A stretch of 64,000 nucleotides of DNA from Panagrolaimus kolymaensis (GCA_028622995.1 JAJQJQ010000023.1:2976001-3040000), one strand, 5' to 3'; numbered from the stretch's first letter, positions 11,067 through 24,148 are shown. Made by a program: numbers and translations. The notes: generated from the sequence alone by a model not told the origin.

Positions 11067-14000
11067 TTTTAAAAGCTTTAATAATTTTAGTCAAGTCGAC
11101 GGAGTTATTACCATATCTCACCGTTTCCTAGCAATAATTTCAAAAGCTGGATAAACGTCAATTTGTTTTTTTCCCAAAGTCAACAAACTTTGAAAGAGAT
11201 GCTACGATTTATTTAAATTCGAGACATTGAGGGAAGCAACAAACAACATACGTTTTTTGATATCTGTCTTCGTCGCTTTAAAAAAAATAAAGCAATGAAA
11301 AAGTTTTGGGGGATGCTTTTTATGTTTATTATTGTATTTTTTAACTTTGAAAACATTGTGAAACAGGAAATTTACAATTTTAATAAAAACCACGCAAAAG
11401 TTTTTATTATTGTAAATATTGGTAAAACTATAAACAATGTTTTAATAAATAATGGGATTATTGTACATCATAATTTTATATTTTAGAAATAAAAAGTTAG
11501 AAAACAACGATACTCTAGATTTCTAAAGTGTGGAAGGATGAAAGTTACGATAGCAAAGTAAACCAGCTTTTGTTTTTTGGCTATAAAAATTTTAAACGCT
11601 TTCTATTTTATATGGGTTTAAGAATATCAAGAAGGTGCTCCTTCTTTTTTGATGGCATTTCCTTTGGGCTATTCTCATTTTAATTTTAAACAAACCATTG
11701 AAAGGTCAAATAACACAAAGCAGCTTTATCCATGAATTTCTGCAACTTCGGAAGGATTGTTTTTCAACCAACAAAGATAAAACTTAGAGACAAAGAATGC
11801 TTTGGTTAAAGATTGAAATAAAAAACCAAAGCAAAAAGAAATTTAATTGGAAAAAAGAAACCTTTCTTTTTAAATCTCATAAAAATCGGATATGCAAACA
11901 AACATAGAGAAAGAAGGAGAGTTACAAAAATTGGAAAACAATAAAAAAATTTAAATTCTTTTATCCTTTCCCTCTTCTTTAAAAAAATCAAAGGATAGCC
12001 TTTTTTAAAGCTTCAATGCACCAAAAATGACTGCTTTGGGCGGTGGCTTTAACTTTCCTTTTTAAGAAAATGTTTCCAAAATTAAATAATTTTAGCAAAA
12101 ATTAATTCAAAATTTATTTAAAAAAGAAAAATGATGTTTCTTTTTTTAAGAAAGAAGGCTTGGAAAGAAAAAGAAAAAATAGAAACAAATTCCTACTAAG
12201 AATCGTGGAAAAAAAGAGAACTTCTAAAATAATGGCCTCCGCAATAAAAAAAAGAAGAAGAAGATAGACACACATAAATTTGAAATATTACATTTGCATC
12301 CAAAAAAACGAAAAAGAATTTTGTTTTAAACTTTTTTTATTATCGTTTTAAAAAGAGAGGATTTAATGGCAAAGAAGCAGGCGAAATTTAACCTTAATTA
12401 TGTAAAAAAAGTTGAATGTTGATGTTTAAAAAGAGCTTGCAAGTTTTGTTAATAAATGAAAGAAGGCGGTGATGAAAAGCATAAAAGTCGGCATTTAAGA
12501 TTTTTTGTTTGTTTGTAGGCGTAAAAGCAAACGACATCGATAAAATTAGGCAATGTGTTAATCGACAACAACGAAGAAGGGTCTCTCCAGGATGATGAGA
12601 GATCTTTGAAACAATTAATAAAGTGGCAGTTATTCTAAAAAATACGAAGGAGGAAACAAAATTTAAACTTTTATACAAAAGTATGTAAAAATATTTTTAA
12701 ATTTTTTCATTCATTCAAAAAAGCTAAAGGCAGATGTTACACAATTCAAGTAAAGTTGTAAAGCTTGTCTCACAAAAAAAAGTTTTAAATCACGCAGTTA
12801 CATATTCTGTTGTCTTTTGAGAAAACCTTGATCCAAGAAAATTTAATCCTATTGTTGAATAAAAAATATCTTTTATCTGTTTTATGAATACACGCTCGAA
12901 CGAATACTCTCATAAAACATTTTTTAAATGACTTTTGAATTATTTGGTGGAACAAGTTTGCTCAACCATTAAGTCGCGAATAACTAACGAGCTTTAGACT
13001 AATTTTACTTTAAGTATGTATGGAGTTTAATCTAATGATTCGTAAACGTTCATAATCGGATTTTCAATCTTGTTTCAAACAATAAAAAATTTATAATAAT
13101 GTTTGATATTAAAGTACACACGCCGCAAACAAGGGTAATGTAAATATTATTTAATTATTTAAATACAATATATTTACTAACATTTACATATTCATTCATT
13201 CAGACTAGCTTCTTATTTAATTTGTCATTCTGCCATTTTTCGTTTGAAACCATGCGGTTTTTTAAAAAGGCTTATAAAAACACAATATAAAAAGAAAACA
13301 AAGATCCTTCCTTAGCTGTGATGCGGCAAATCCGTCGCTTCCAGCTATCGTCATCATCAAATCATTCTCGCTTTGAATGGATATATTTTTAACCCTCGCA
13401 TTCTCTTTGTGGTAATAAAATAAATAGAAATTTAACAAAAAGCAAAGTTGTTGTTTGTATTTAAAAAGAAAAGAAGAGGAAGTCAAGAACAATGGAAAAC
13501 TTATTCGTCTTTTAGGAAAAAAATTTCCAGAAAATTTAACACAATTTTTAAAAAAGAGACCAAACGAATATGGTCATCAAAGTTTTTTAAAAGAATTTAA
13601 ACTTGTAAGGAATTATTAATGAGTTTGAGTAACATTTCCGAGAAATTTTCTTTGGAAGGATAGTGATCGTAGAATATAACTCAATGGTGGCAAAATCAAC
13701 GGTAGTACCATTTTTAATAAATGGTTCCACTCCTCAAATTTTATGGACTTCTTTATCTTTTTTTTTATCCAAATATATAAAAGTATGCCATCATTTTGTT
13801 TTTCGTAAAAAAATAATTTGAAAGTGCTTCCACCCATTTTTGACTTAAAACCCATTTCCTTAGATGTTATGGTTGAGATTAATCTTTGATAATGCAACAA
13901 AAAAAGCCGAAAAACAATCTGACGTGATTTTATATAATAATAAAATAGGTACAATTACGGTAATGAAACATTTTTTGGTTTTTCAGCCTTATATTTTTTT

Positions 14001-14145
14001 AATATTGCCACGAGCGAAAATGTATGTATTGTGTTCGTTTTTTGATTTAGAAAAAGCAACAAAAAATGAAACATGATTAATAATGAATTATATTTTTTAG
14101 TGAATACCAAAATAATTTTTTAACAAAGAAATAATGCAACAAAAG
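11067..14145. other. Gene-poor AT-rich region between MITE copies
   Basis: I see no supported gene. Long A and T homopolymers generate open frames on both strands (for example 11295-11486 and 13616-13954), but these lack recognisable domains, splice structure or promoters. Confidence 0.5.
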
Positions 14146-14147
14146 TA

Positions 14148-14772
14148 GGTACCGGCATGTACATTTGGCCAAACGAATGCCAAAGAAAAAAGATGGCAAC
14201 GATGACACTTTTTTTCAAAATTTTTAAATGCATTGATTCGTTTATGTTTTATCGCTTTTATTTTTTGATCTTTGACTCATCTGAAAGCCCGTAAAATTCT
14301 GTTATTGACATATCCAATTCTTATAGATTGAAAATGATTAAAAATGGGGAGAAAAACAGTTTTTTTTAGTTTTCTCGAGATGTCGCAGCTTGACTAATTT
14401 TTATTTTTTGATATTCGGATTCCTCACCCAAAAATACATGTAACAAAATTAACTCTCAGAGGCCACTCAAGAGAAAAGTCACTTTTTCAAAGCAAAAACA
14501 TTAAAACTATTAGAAAATATGGGCATCAGCAAGTGAAAAATGTTGCTTTTTCTTGTTTTTCATTTGCAACATGCAAAAAATGAAAGGGGAAGAAAACCTT
14601 CATCGTTGCCATTTTTTATTTCAGATACAAATATTAAAACCTTGATATCTTAATTGGGAGTTTATTAAATTTTATTTTCTCTTCTATCATTAAATTCCCC
14701 GTATTTGAAAGTACCTATCCCTCTAAACCATATATCAAAACAAAAATACTTCATTTTCTGCTTGCCGGTCCC
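14148..14772. mobile_element. TA-flanked MITE, copy 2
   Basis: This is the second copy of the 625-bp element, in the same orientation as copy 1, flanked by TA (AAAAG-TA on the left, TA-AACAAAAGG on the right). It is identical to copy 1 in everything I compared except a T in place of C in the stretch after AAATGTTGC. Unrelated flanking sequence and TA at both ends indicate transposition and not segmental duplication. The near identity implies recent activity of the family. Confidence 0.85.
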
Positions 14773-14774
14773 TA

Positions 14775-15744
14775 AACAAAAGGAAACTTTTTTTGCAAAA
14801 ATGTGAAAGAAGCAAAACACGCGAAGATAGGTTTTCTCGTAGAATCGAGCATTATTAAATTACATAAAGGCCACTAATTTCTATACAACTTTATCCTTTC
14901 AAAGTTCATGAGAGCTTAAAATAAAAATCTTTTCAACAAATAAAAATGCAAACTACACTCGGATAAACTTTGATAATGGATCTTTTGGACGCTCTAACAC
15001 CGTAATCTAACCTTGTAATCTTTGCTCTTAATTTTTTCTTTCTTCATATTTGCCTTTCATTTCTGTTCCAAGCTTTTACGAAATCTACTATTACAAAAGC
15101 AAATAATAAAATTACGTATTTCAAACACAAAAGTACAGTTTTTTTAGTTGTAAATTTTGCTCAATGACGTATGATTGCAGCTAATAAAACATTTTTTTGA
15201 AAGTTAAAAAAATAATAAATTTAATGCGTTTTTTAAGAGCCGCAGCAAATGCCACCCTAAAACACTCAAAAAAGAAAGCAGGAAAAATTTATTTGATACT
15301 CAGCAAGCATAAAACTACTACAGGTGAAAAAAGAGTAGGGTTCTAGCTGCTTGCTAAAAGAAAACATGATCGTTAACCGTAATTTAATTTATTATGGGTA
15401 AAAAAGTGTAAAAAGAAATCTAAAAAATTTTAAAGGGGTTTTTGTTAATATTTTAAAAGATTTTTTCCAAGAAAGGCAAACAAATTTTTTTTATCGATCT
15501 TAATAATAATTTAGGGAAATTTTGAGACAATCAAAATTGGAAGCTAAAAACACAAGAACAAAGTTAGTTTGTTTTTCCCTAATAAAATTATGTCAAGCTA
15601 TTTTTTTGAGAGATCAGATTGACGACTGTTTATTTTTATAAAATATTTCCAGGAAACTCATCAACTTGTTCGTTTCTTATCTGACATCTCTCAACAAAAA
15701 CCCTTTTCATCCCATTCATTCTCGTAGCCTATTCTAAAAACAGG
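14775..15744. other. Gene-poor AT-rich region
   Basis: I see no supported gene or structured element here. The right end abuts a strong TATA-type sequence at 15745. Confidence 0.45.
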
Positions 15745-15752
15745 TATAAAAG
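15745..15752 (+). promoter_or_regulatory. Isolated TATA box (GGTATAAAAGAGG context)
   Basis: This is a textbook TATAAAAG sequence in a gene-poor region. It lies 62 nt upstream of an ATG that opens a 48-codon frame; the spacing matches the TATA-to-ATG distance of the 24.2-kb gene. Confidence 0.35.
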
Positions 15753-15806
15753 AGGGTTCCATTTTCCATTTATATATATGGATAAGTAGGTCCTATTCTT
15801 TACTTC

Positions 15807-15953
15807 ATGGAAATACTTTGTAAGAATTTATTTTGTAAACTAATCCAAATTTATGTTATTATTTCAATTTTATTTTTTTTGCATGAAATGAAATGCGACA
15901 ACGACAAAGAAAGGAGGTGGAAAAAAAGAAAAAATAGAAAAGTAAATTTATGA
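15807..15953 (+). CDS. Candidate small secreted/membrane peptide (48 aa)
   Basis: This is a short uninterrupted frame whose only support is a strong TATA box 62 nt upstream and a plausible protein layout. The N-terminus contains two Cys, a hydrophobic helix follows (about residues 11-25, Ile/Leu/Phe-rich), then MKC and a very basic Lys/Arg/Asn tail. It could be a signal-peptide-bearing peptide or a chance frame in AT-rich DNA. No family is recognised, and no intron or poly(A) signal was assigned. Confidence 0.22.
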   Translation: MEILCKNLFCKLIQIYVIISILFFLHEMKCDNDKERRWKKRKNRKVNL

Positions 15954-16695
15954 CGCAAATGTCGCAAAAAGCTCAGAACTTTTTGGGTGCGATAAACAAA
16001 ATTATTCGTTTTAAAAAGTATTTAAGCGGAAATGGCTTTTTTAAACAAATTACGATGAAAATGCTTAAAACCCCGTGAAAAAACAAATATGGGTGGTTGA
16101 TATCAAAGAGATTAAGAAACATAAACTTAGAGATAAATAAAATAGAAATCAAAAAAGCCAAAAATAAACCTTTCTGACCAAAGTGGCGCGATAGTTTACT
16201 AAACTTTAAAAGGTTTCCAGTCATTGCTTTTTTAACATGCGCCGAATAAGCGCTCACACTTTATAAATCTTTTTTATAGCCTTAATTTTTTGAACCGATC
16301 TTTGTAAAAAAAGTTTTTTTTAATCTACGTGGAATGCAATATTAATTAAACCAAACATCTGTATGCATGCATTTTTCACCCTCAAAAGTTAATCAACCCT
16401 TAATAAATTTTTAAATGTTTATTAAATTAAAAAATTCAGGAGATTCTTTAATTAAAATTATTTAGCTTAAATTTAAAAATTTTTTATTCCAACAATGTCA
16501 GACCAACCAATAAAATTATACGCATCTAATTAAAATATAAAAATGAATTCTAATAATTATTATTTATCTTCGAAAAATAAACGGTAAAGGGAGACACTCA
16601 AAGTTTTAATATTTTAACAATTTTAAGATAAGAAAACCGTTTTGATTTTTAGTTTGACGACATAAAATAAAAAATCAAGCAAACATGGACGTCAT

Positions 16696-16933
16696 CATAC
16701 ATGGGCAAGGCCAGACGACAATTTTCGAAATTTTAGGCTTCATAATTAGGAGCAAAGGGTTTACCCTGTTGATTTTTTCAAAAAAAAATATCGCAAATTT
16801 TCGGAATTACCATATCGATTTTTTTTTTCTATTAGATTATCACAAATTTTGCGCTACATAGACCAAAATCCTTGCGCTACATGCTACATAAAAGACGATA
16901 ATCGTCTGAATCGTCCCCACTTGCCCATGTATG
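16696..16933. mobile_element. MITE with 8-bp target duplication (hAT-like)
   Basis: This 238-bp non-coding element has perfect 14-bp terminal inverted repeats: CATACATGGGCAAG at the left and CTTGCCCATGTATG at the right. It is flanked by direct repeats GACGTCAT (16688-16695 and 16934-16941), an 8-bp target-site duplication. Partially complementary subterminal sequence (GCCAGACGA against TCGTCTGAATCGTCC) extends the foldback. There is no transposase. An 8-bp duplication suggests the hAT superfamily; this family assignment is inference and only one copy is seen in the window. Confidence 0.8.
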
Positions 16934-16941
16934 GACGTCAT

Positions 16942-19900
16942 CCTTTTCTCTTTTTTGTTTTGTTTTTATTTCCGTTAAATAAAAACACGACGGTTCTTGA
17001 AAACAATAAAAAAGAAAAGGTGAAAGACTTCCTGGGACAAAAAAAAACCGATCATGAGATGCTTTTTGGCAAAAGCCTAAAAGTCATTCATTCATTTAAA
17101 ATGCAAAAGGTTTTGGTGGCGGAAGAAACAAAACAAAAAACAGTATAAAGTAATATTAAAAAAGTGCAGCTAACATGTTTATGAACAACAATAAAAAGCA
17201 GACGCTAGAAGTCTTCGGAAAGAATAAAATATATCGAAAAAGGCTTTTGAAATTCTAAAATGTGGAAATCCAAAAACATTTAAAAGAACAAATTTTTGAA
17301 ATTTGGAAACATCAGAGTTCAGCACTTTATCGAAGATTCCATTGTAAAGGATTAAACTTTTAAAAGATTTTTATTAATCTCCAAAGAAATTTAAACTTTT
17401 GCTGCAAAATATGGAATATTTCCAAGCTTTGGTCAACCACGTAAATGGAAAATGTATACAACGTAAATCCAATTTTAAAACATGTGTTTTATCCAAAAAA
17501 ATAATCATTCTATCCTACCATTTCTTTTTTGAAGAAAAATTTAAAGTGGATTAATCCTAACATGAAGACCGTATACTTTTAATGCTTATCCTAAAAAATC
17601 AATACTGTCATTTTCATCGACTGCCTTTTAACCCAAAAAACTCTTTTTGATTATTAAACAAAAATTTTGGCAAATTTTAAAAGAAAAAACTTTTTTAAAT
17701 TAATTACAAAAACGAATTTTACAATAGTCCTAAATTTTTTATTTCTAAAATTAGAAATAAATTAAATTAGTTTATGTGACGTTGCTGGAGTCATTTGAAT
17801 TTGATGTTGCTACTTTTTTTCTGTAGCTCTTTTTTTTTTGTTTGGAAATGACAAGTGTTTTGAAAAAAAAGAAAGAAAAGAAGGAGGCTTTCCTCCCCCA
17901 CTTTTTAAGTATGTTAAAATATTTTGTTTTAATTTATTTTGTCGGAAGACGACAACAAAACAAACTTTTTTTGATAAGAAAAAAAAACTCAGAAACTGAA
18001 AATTCAAGCAAAAAAAAATAAAAATAAAATAATTTCTTAAATTATGCAATATTTTAAAACCAAAAGTGAATACGTAAAAAAAAAATTAAAAGAAGCAACA
18101 AAAAATAAATTAAAAGATAAGAAAAAAGTGTAGAAGCTAAATAAATGAGTGCGTGAGTAATCAACAAGAAAAAAAGGTGAAGAAAAAGGATAGGCCGAAA
18201 TATACCAAAAAAGGTAGCATACTACTACGATAATTATAAGCATCATCACCATCATAATCACGTCAACAATTCTTTAATGGGAATCTTATGAAATTAAATT
18301 AATTTTTTGATCTCGAAGATGCCATGCATGTATCTTCCCTCCGTGTTTTTCTTTTTTATGGGTTTAATTGCATATTTCATTAACACTGTTGATCAAACGT
18401 CATTTTCATAGTATCATTTTATTTGTATGTATCTGCGTGTTTATCTGAAACATATTCTAAATAATTCTTTACGGTATGAGGTTCGCCTCTGTTTGTATAT
18501 TTAACTTTAATAATGATTATTTGCGATGGCTTTGGTTTTTTAGTTTAATCTTTGCTCAAGCATAACGGATAATCATTTTTTTATAACTTGAGTTTCAGCT
18601 ACTGTTTTTTAAACTTATAATTATATTTCATTTTTACCAATGATTTCCTCTCTTTTCCTTATTATCCTCATTCCTTATTACCAAAAATTCTAGCTTTATC
18701 CCACAACTTTAATTATTTCCACGCTTGAACATATTCAAGACAGCCATGTTTCTTAGTTCATAAAAATATATTTAATGTATGCTTTAATTGATTTTAACTA
18801 TATTGTTTCGTCATACATATTTATATCCACCGCTCTTTCCTTTGATTTCCTCTTGTGCCTAGCCTCGGCTATCAGAAAAAACTTTCTCGGTTTTTAGTAA
18901 AATTAGTAGCTAAAAATGTGCATAATTTTGGTTTCTATTATTTTAAAAAGCTATTATTTCTTTCCATCGTAAATCTCGGTACCTGTGTTTTTTTTTGAAA
19001 CTCATGAGCAAAATCGGAACGATTTTAAGTTACTGTTGTTTTCACTTTTAAGTGCCGTTTGAATCCTTTTTTGTGACCCAAAAAACATTTTTAACCTAAG
19101 TATATATTTTTAACGCTCACTTTGTTCGGAAAAATTTCCAATTTTATTTAAGAAAAACTTGCATTGCTTTCTTCGCTTTCCTCATAATCAATACTATGAA
19201 TACTGTAACCTAATATCAGCAAAAGTTATAACTTTGATGGAAAAAAAAAGAGAAAAAAGCTTTCAATAAACATAAAAAACGTACAATTTCGCTTTAAAGA
19301 TTAGACGCCAATCAAGCAAGCAAGTGATAAAACTTCTCTTTCTTTCCTGGAAAACATCCTTCAATTCTTTATTGCAAAAATAAAATTGATTTCAAGATAG
19401 CTACAGTAAAATCATGCGACTGGCGCCACCAGCCTAAATACAATAACAGATACCTTCATCTTTCATATGCTTTTTTTGCTTTCAAAAGGCTGCATTGCGT
19501 TTTTTAAATCTAAAATATGATTTTAAGATTTTATAGTTTCACATTTTCCAGATATTTTAAAATTATTTTTTCCATTACCGCCACTAAATTTTATAAACCC
19601 CTTCTATTTCCAATTGTAAAGTTAACTAGCAACTGCGAATCTTCTCCAAGTTAAATAATAAAAAAATATGGACTTTACCTTTTATTTAAATATGAGTACT
19701 GCGGCTTGATAAAAATAAAGCGAATAAATCTAGAGCGCTTTCACAGAGAGGTTTTACGAATCCATCTAAATATCTTCAAGTTTCGTTAAATTTATGCTCC
19801 ATAATACTCAAAATCTAAAAGAATTATTTTGGCGGTGAAAAACTTTTTCGATGAACATTGTCACCCATCTTACTACTACACTACAGCTTTGTTTATAGCA

Positions 19901-20807
19901 GAATAAGAATGCTAAAACTTTTCTTCAACTTTCCAAAGCCAAAAAACATTTCAAGTTCCGTTTTTCAGAATTTTTGTGTCTAGTCCTATGCCCCGGCTAA
20001 TAATATACTTATCAAAGAATTTATTTTATAAAAATAGTTTTATTTTCCAACAACTTGCGTAAGCAACAATAAGCGAGTGCGCATCCGTGATTATGAAGAT
20101 TGTGTTGTTGTGTTTTCAAGCAAACATTTTTTTGGTCAAAGGCTATCCTTAATTTTCACACATTTTTCTTTTCCTTTTTTTAATTTTTAAAAAGTTTTAT
20201 TTTTTACAAAAGCAACATTTACTTTTGGAGTCACAAGATCCACCAAAGGTTTGGAAAGTTACTTCCTGTGATAAGCTTTTGTCGCCAACGCCGGAAGTTG
20301 TTGTATCAAATCAATTACACACGAACAAAAACAATTACCACAAAAACAAGTGACTACAAAAAAAAATTAATTGTGTGCTTGTTTTTAATCGTTCCATTGA
20401 AAGAAGGAAAGAAATGTTTTGCGTCAAAAAGAAAGGTCGAAAACGGTAATCTGTTGCAAGCTGATAATAATGCGTGAAAAAATGCGCTTTAAAGCAACTA
20501 ACGTCTTTTAACAACCCAATCACGGAAATCTTTTTTTATCTTCTAAATTTAGATGGTGTTTAAATCCAAATTTAAAAGAGGTTAAAAACTTTATTGACGT
20601 CAAAAGCGAATCCCTTAATAACAAAAAAGGTTAAAGAGGAAGAAGCAAAGATGTATTGTTTTGTTCAAAGAAAAAATTATCACGAGCTTAAAAAGTTGCT
20701 TATCATCTTTTGTCAAAAAAGCGTTCAACAATAATCAAAAATTATCAGACAACGTGTTATAACAAAAAAGGCGGTCTTTAATTCTTTTGTTTAATTCTCT
20801 GTTGCGC
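16942..20807. other. Gene-poor AT-rich region, right part
   Basis: I see no supported gene. The 99-codon frame at 16849-17148 starts inside the MITE and has no recognisable content. It may contain upstream regulatory DNA for the gene starting at 20911. Confidence 0.5.
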
Positions 20808-20835
20808 TTTATCGTGAAAAAGTGGGTATATAAAA
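20808..20835 (+). promoter_or_regulatory. GATA site plus TATA box upstream of the basic-protein gene A
   Basis: TTTATC at 20808-20813 (GATAAA on the minus strand) is followed 13 nt later by TATATAAAA at 20827-20835, and the ATG lies 84 nt downstream of the TATA box. WGATAR sites bind nematode endodermal and epidermal GATA factors (established); use here is inference. Confidence 0.45.
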
Positions 20836-20910
20836 ATGGCCAAAAACATCGTGAATTCTCAAAGTACTCAAATTTCTTGAAGCTTACTTTTAAAACTTGA
20901 AAATACTTTA

Positions 20911-21588
20911 ATGTCTCTTTTTGAAGATCAATTTTGTTTCCAAATGTCTCAAAATAACCCTCAATCTTCTGGACAACAACAACAAAATTATTTGAATATT
21001 CCAAACAGTCATTATATTGATCCTGTTGGAAATTATTCCACTTACAATGATTATCTTGGAACTTATCAAAATCAACAACAGCTACAACAACAAGTTAGTG
21101 CTCCTGCTTCATGGTCATCAGCTAATGTTTCACCCAGTCAATCCCCAAGTCAATCCAATGCTTCTTCACCATATCCATATTGTGATGTTAGACGAGGAAG
21201 ACCTTTAATTGCTGATAATGAAGAAGAATCAGATAAAATTAAGCAAAAACGAAGCTATGCTCGATCTTACAGAGAAAAGGTAAAATATTTTATAATGATT
21301 TCTAACAACTCTTAATCATAAATGTTTTAGGTTCGAGCAGAAAAATCAAAAGTCATGGATGAAAATAAACAATTGAGAAGCATCATTCAAAGAACTTTTT
21401 ATTTGTACACTTTACCATCGTCCGCGATTGAAAGTGAAATTCAAAAAATAAAGGAAGAATTCAATGCAATTGGAAACAGCGGAAGTGTTTCACCCGTTCA
21501 ATCTCTTGCTGCCCCTTCATTCCCTCAATCATATCATCCATACAATAATTACTGCCGATTTGAAAATAACAGCAATAACTTGATGTAA
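20911..21588 (+). CDS. Putative basic DNA-binding (bZIP-like) protein A
   Basis: The protein is 208 aa from exons 20911-21279 and 21331-21588, with GT..TTTTAG splicing in phase. The N-terminal half is Gln/Ser/Asn/Pro/Tyr-rich and probably disordered. Near residue 90 is an AT-hook-like RRGRPL, then an acidic patch and the basic segment KQKRSYARSYREKVRAEKSK, which leads into a helix (MDENKQLRSIIQ) like the start of a leucine zipper. The basic signature lacks the usual N-x7-R spacing, so bZIP membership is tentative. The C-terminus is again Ser/Pro/Tyr-rich. The gene at 24227 encodes a related arrangement (RGRKPKAD, KRIYGRHYRKNK), so the two are diverged paralogs about 3 kb apart. The TATA box upstream suggests regulated, bursty transcription. 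A second possible start is the internal MSQNN at 20944. Confidence 0.75.
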
Positions 21589-24148
21589 AAAAAATTTCTG
21601 GCTATTTTTTTTTAACAATAAAGACTCCAATTTTTCTTTGAAAGGCGTATCCAATATTTGTGATGATTTTATCTTTGATTGTTTTTATAAAACACTAAAT
21701 AAAAAAATAATAAAAAAATTTGATTGATCAAATGCATAAGAAATCATGGCTTTGAAGATAACCACAAACAAGCATACCACCTCCAGCAATTAACACTTTG
21801 AAGCCTGCTTATAAACCATAGAAATTGAGTGAACTAATACGCTTTGTTAGAAGTGAAATTTTTCTTCTAATGGTATGATTTTTTTTACCGAAAGTTCACT
21901 ATAACGAGTGAGCATTTCTCTTTGCAACAACAAGAATTTAATGCTGCATTATTTAATACAGATAAAATCACTAATAGGAAATGAGTCATTTGAAATGGTT
22001 GATAAACTTTTTGTAAAGTTAGAAAGTTTTCGTTTTTGATGTTTTATATTAGTACATCTTCAATTTTCTTTGATATATTCCATGAAAAATACAGAATTCT
22101 AGTAGGCTTCGGTATATCAAGGATATTCTAATTGTTCAATCGTTTCACAACTTCATAGAAAATCTTTTCCAGAATTTTTAATTTTTTTAGAATGTGAGAA
22201 GAATGTTTGTTTTGTCTTTTGACCTTTTTGCCTGTTAGAAATCTTAATAAAACAATAAGCTTTAAAGTCACGATGACTCAATTTTATGTAATACTTTTAA
22301 GTTCTAATTTCAGTAATAAAAATTTATACAAAAAATCAAAATAATCAAGACAAAATCTTATAACCCGCTTTTTTTTTTTAAAAACAATAAACAGATGACT
22401 AAAAGAGACGCCCAAAACTTTAATATGTGACTCATATTTAAAAAGTCATATTCCATTAGGTATCGAATAATTAATTTTAAAAAATCAATAGAATGTCTCT
22501 GATATATGGTTTTTAAAGGATAGTATAAAAAGATAAAAAGCAATAAGGGTAAAATGTTTTAGTTTTTAACTTGAACACCGAATTTTCAATTAAAAAAGCA
22601 GAGTGACGAATTCTTGAAGTTTTTAGAAAAGATAATTCCACAAAAGAAAAATATGTACTCTTTTTTTTACCACCAAACCAGAATTTTTTTTTGATAACCT
22701 TCATGATCTCTCTTGTAAAGCCCATAAAACAAAGATAACAAAAAGAAAATGAAAGAAGCAAAAAAGCAACGTTAAGTTTTTATAAGCTTCTTAGAAAAAA
22801 TAATTAAAATGACGTGATAATTTGGGTGTGATCTTACTTACTTTTTTCCTTGTATCTTGTGTTTTTGCTGCTTCTAAAAATTAGATTAAATCTCGACTTT
22901 TAACTTTTTTGCACCAAAATCTTTTATGAGGCAAAAGGCCTTTGACGGACATTTAAATATTTAGTTTTTGGACGTATCACAATAATTTTTGTTCTAAAAT
23001 GGAGGAATTTCATTAATTGTAGCAGGTTTCAATAAAATAAAAGCCATCTTTGTGCTTTAAAAATTCTTAATATCGTTCAATAGAAAAAAGAAATCGATTT
23101 TTTTGTAACTCAAAAAGAATAATATTTGACTTTACAAAGAGATATACAAAATCCTCTTACAGCTAGTTTAACTTTGCCGTTAAAAACCAATCTTAATTTG
23201 CTCCTTTTTTTAAATCACAAACTTTACTTTCAATTCAAATGCATTATGAGTCATTTTTGTGTGGGCCATTAGAAAAAATTATGCGATCTTATTTTCATGT
23301 CCAAATTCTTCCGTGTTTTATTACATAGATTTTGTAATCATTTAAATTTTTCTCGCTTTAATTTTGATTGATTTAATTTTTTGAACCTAGCGATTGTTCA
23401 TGATAGCTAACAATCTTTTCTAATAATTGATATAAAAAATTTAAGTTCTGACATGGTTTATTGGTATTTTCAAAATAATGAATCAGACAAGCACGCCTAC
23501 TCAAAATGAATGCTTCAGATCCTCCGCTTAAATTCTAATTTTTTTATAATCCTTCTCAATCCTCTGAAAAACCTTGCATAAATACATACCCAAGCATTGT
23601 CCGTTAATTATGTACTGCAAACAATAACTGAAAAGAGGAAGAAAGAAAGAAATTGATAAGGTTTTTGATTTCAAAGGGGTTAAAGGTGTAGGTAGGTTAA
23701 GCCCACGCACACAAATGTAATAGTTTTTCTATTGACGGGCAAACATTTTGTAGCTTAAAAATTATTACCTTTCATTTACGTCTTATCATTTCACGTACAA
23801 AAGATTCGCGGTCAACTGATTAACAATAAAAAAATAATCAATGACAAATTATATAGAAAATTAAAGCTTCCGGTCAAGAAAATTATTTACAAGGAACATA
23901 AACAAATATTAGAATCAAAGTTTGGAGCAAATACCTAAAAATTCCGTTGAATTTAAAACAAAAATGAAGCATTCTATTGATGAGAACATTATGTTCCGTG
24001 TAAAATGAGTGAAGTTTGCACCCTTTGTTATCAATATTGGTGCGGAGTTGGCCTAAAATTTACGTCACAAAAGGTAGAGTTGTACGTAAAAATTTACGTA
24101 TAATAATAAAAGAACCAGGTCAATAACGTATGAATGTTTAGGTCAAAC
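21589..24148. other. Intergenic between the paralogous basic-protein genes
   Basis: I see no supported gene. The sequence is AT-rich with scattered short open frames on the minus strand that lack domains. An AATAAA lies near 21618, just after gene A, and probably serves as its poly(A) signal. Confidence 0.45.

Noticed and set aside
13140..13200. Possible CRISPR-like or satellite array in AT-rich desert
   Set aside because: Only short A/T-rich similarity, no regularly spaced identical repeats.
16849..17148. 99-codon plus-strand open frame
   Set aside because: It begins inside the 238-bp MITE and crosses its right end and target duplication; the composition is that of AT-rich noncoding DNA.
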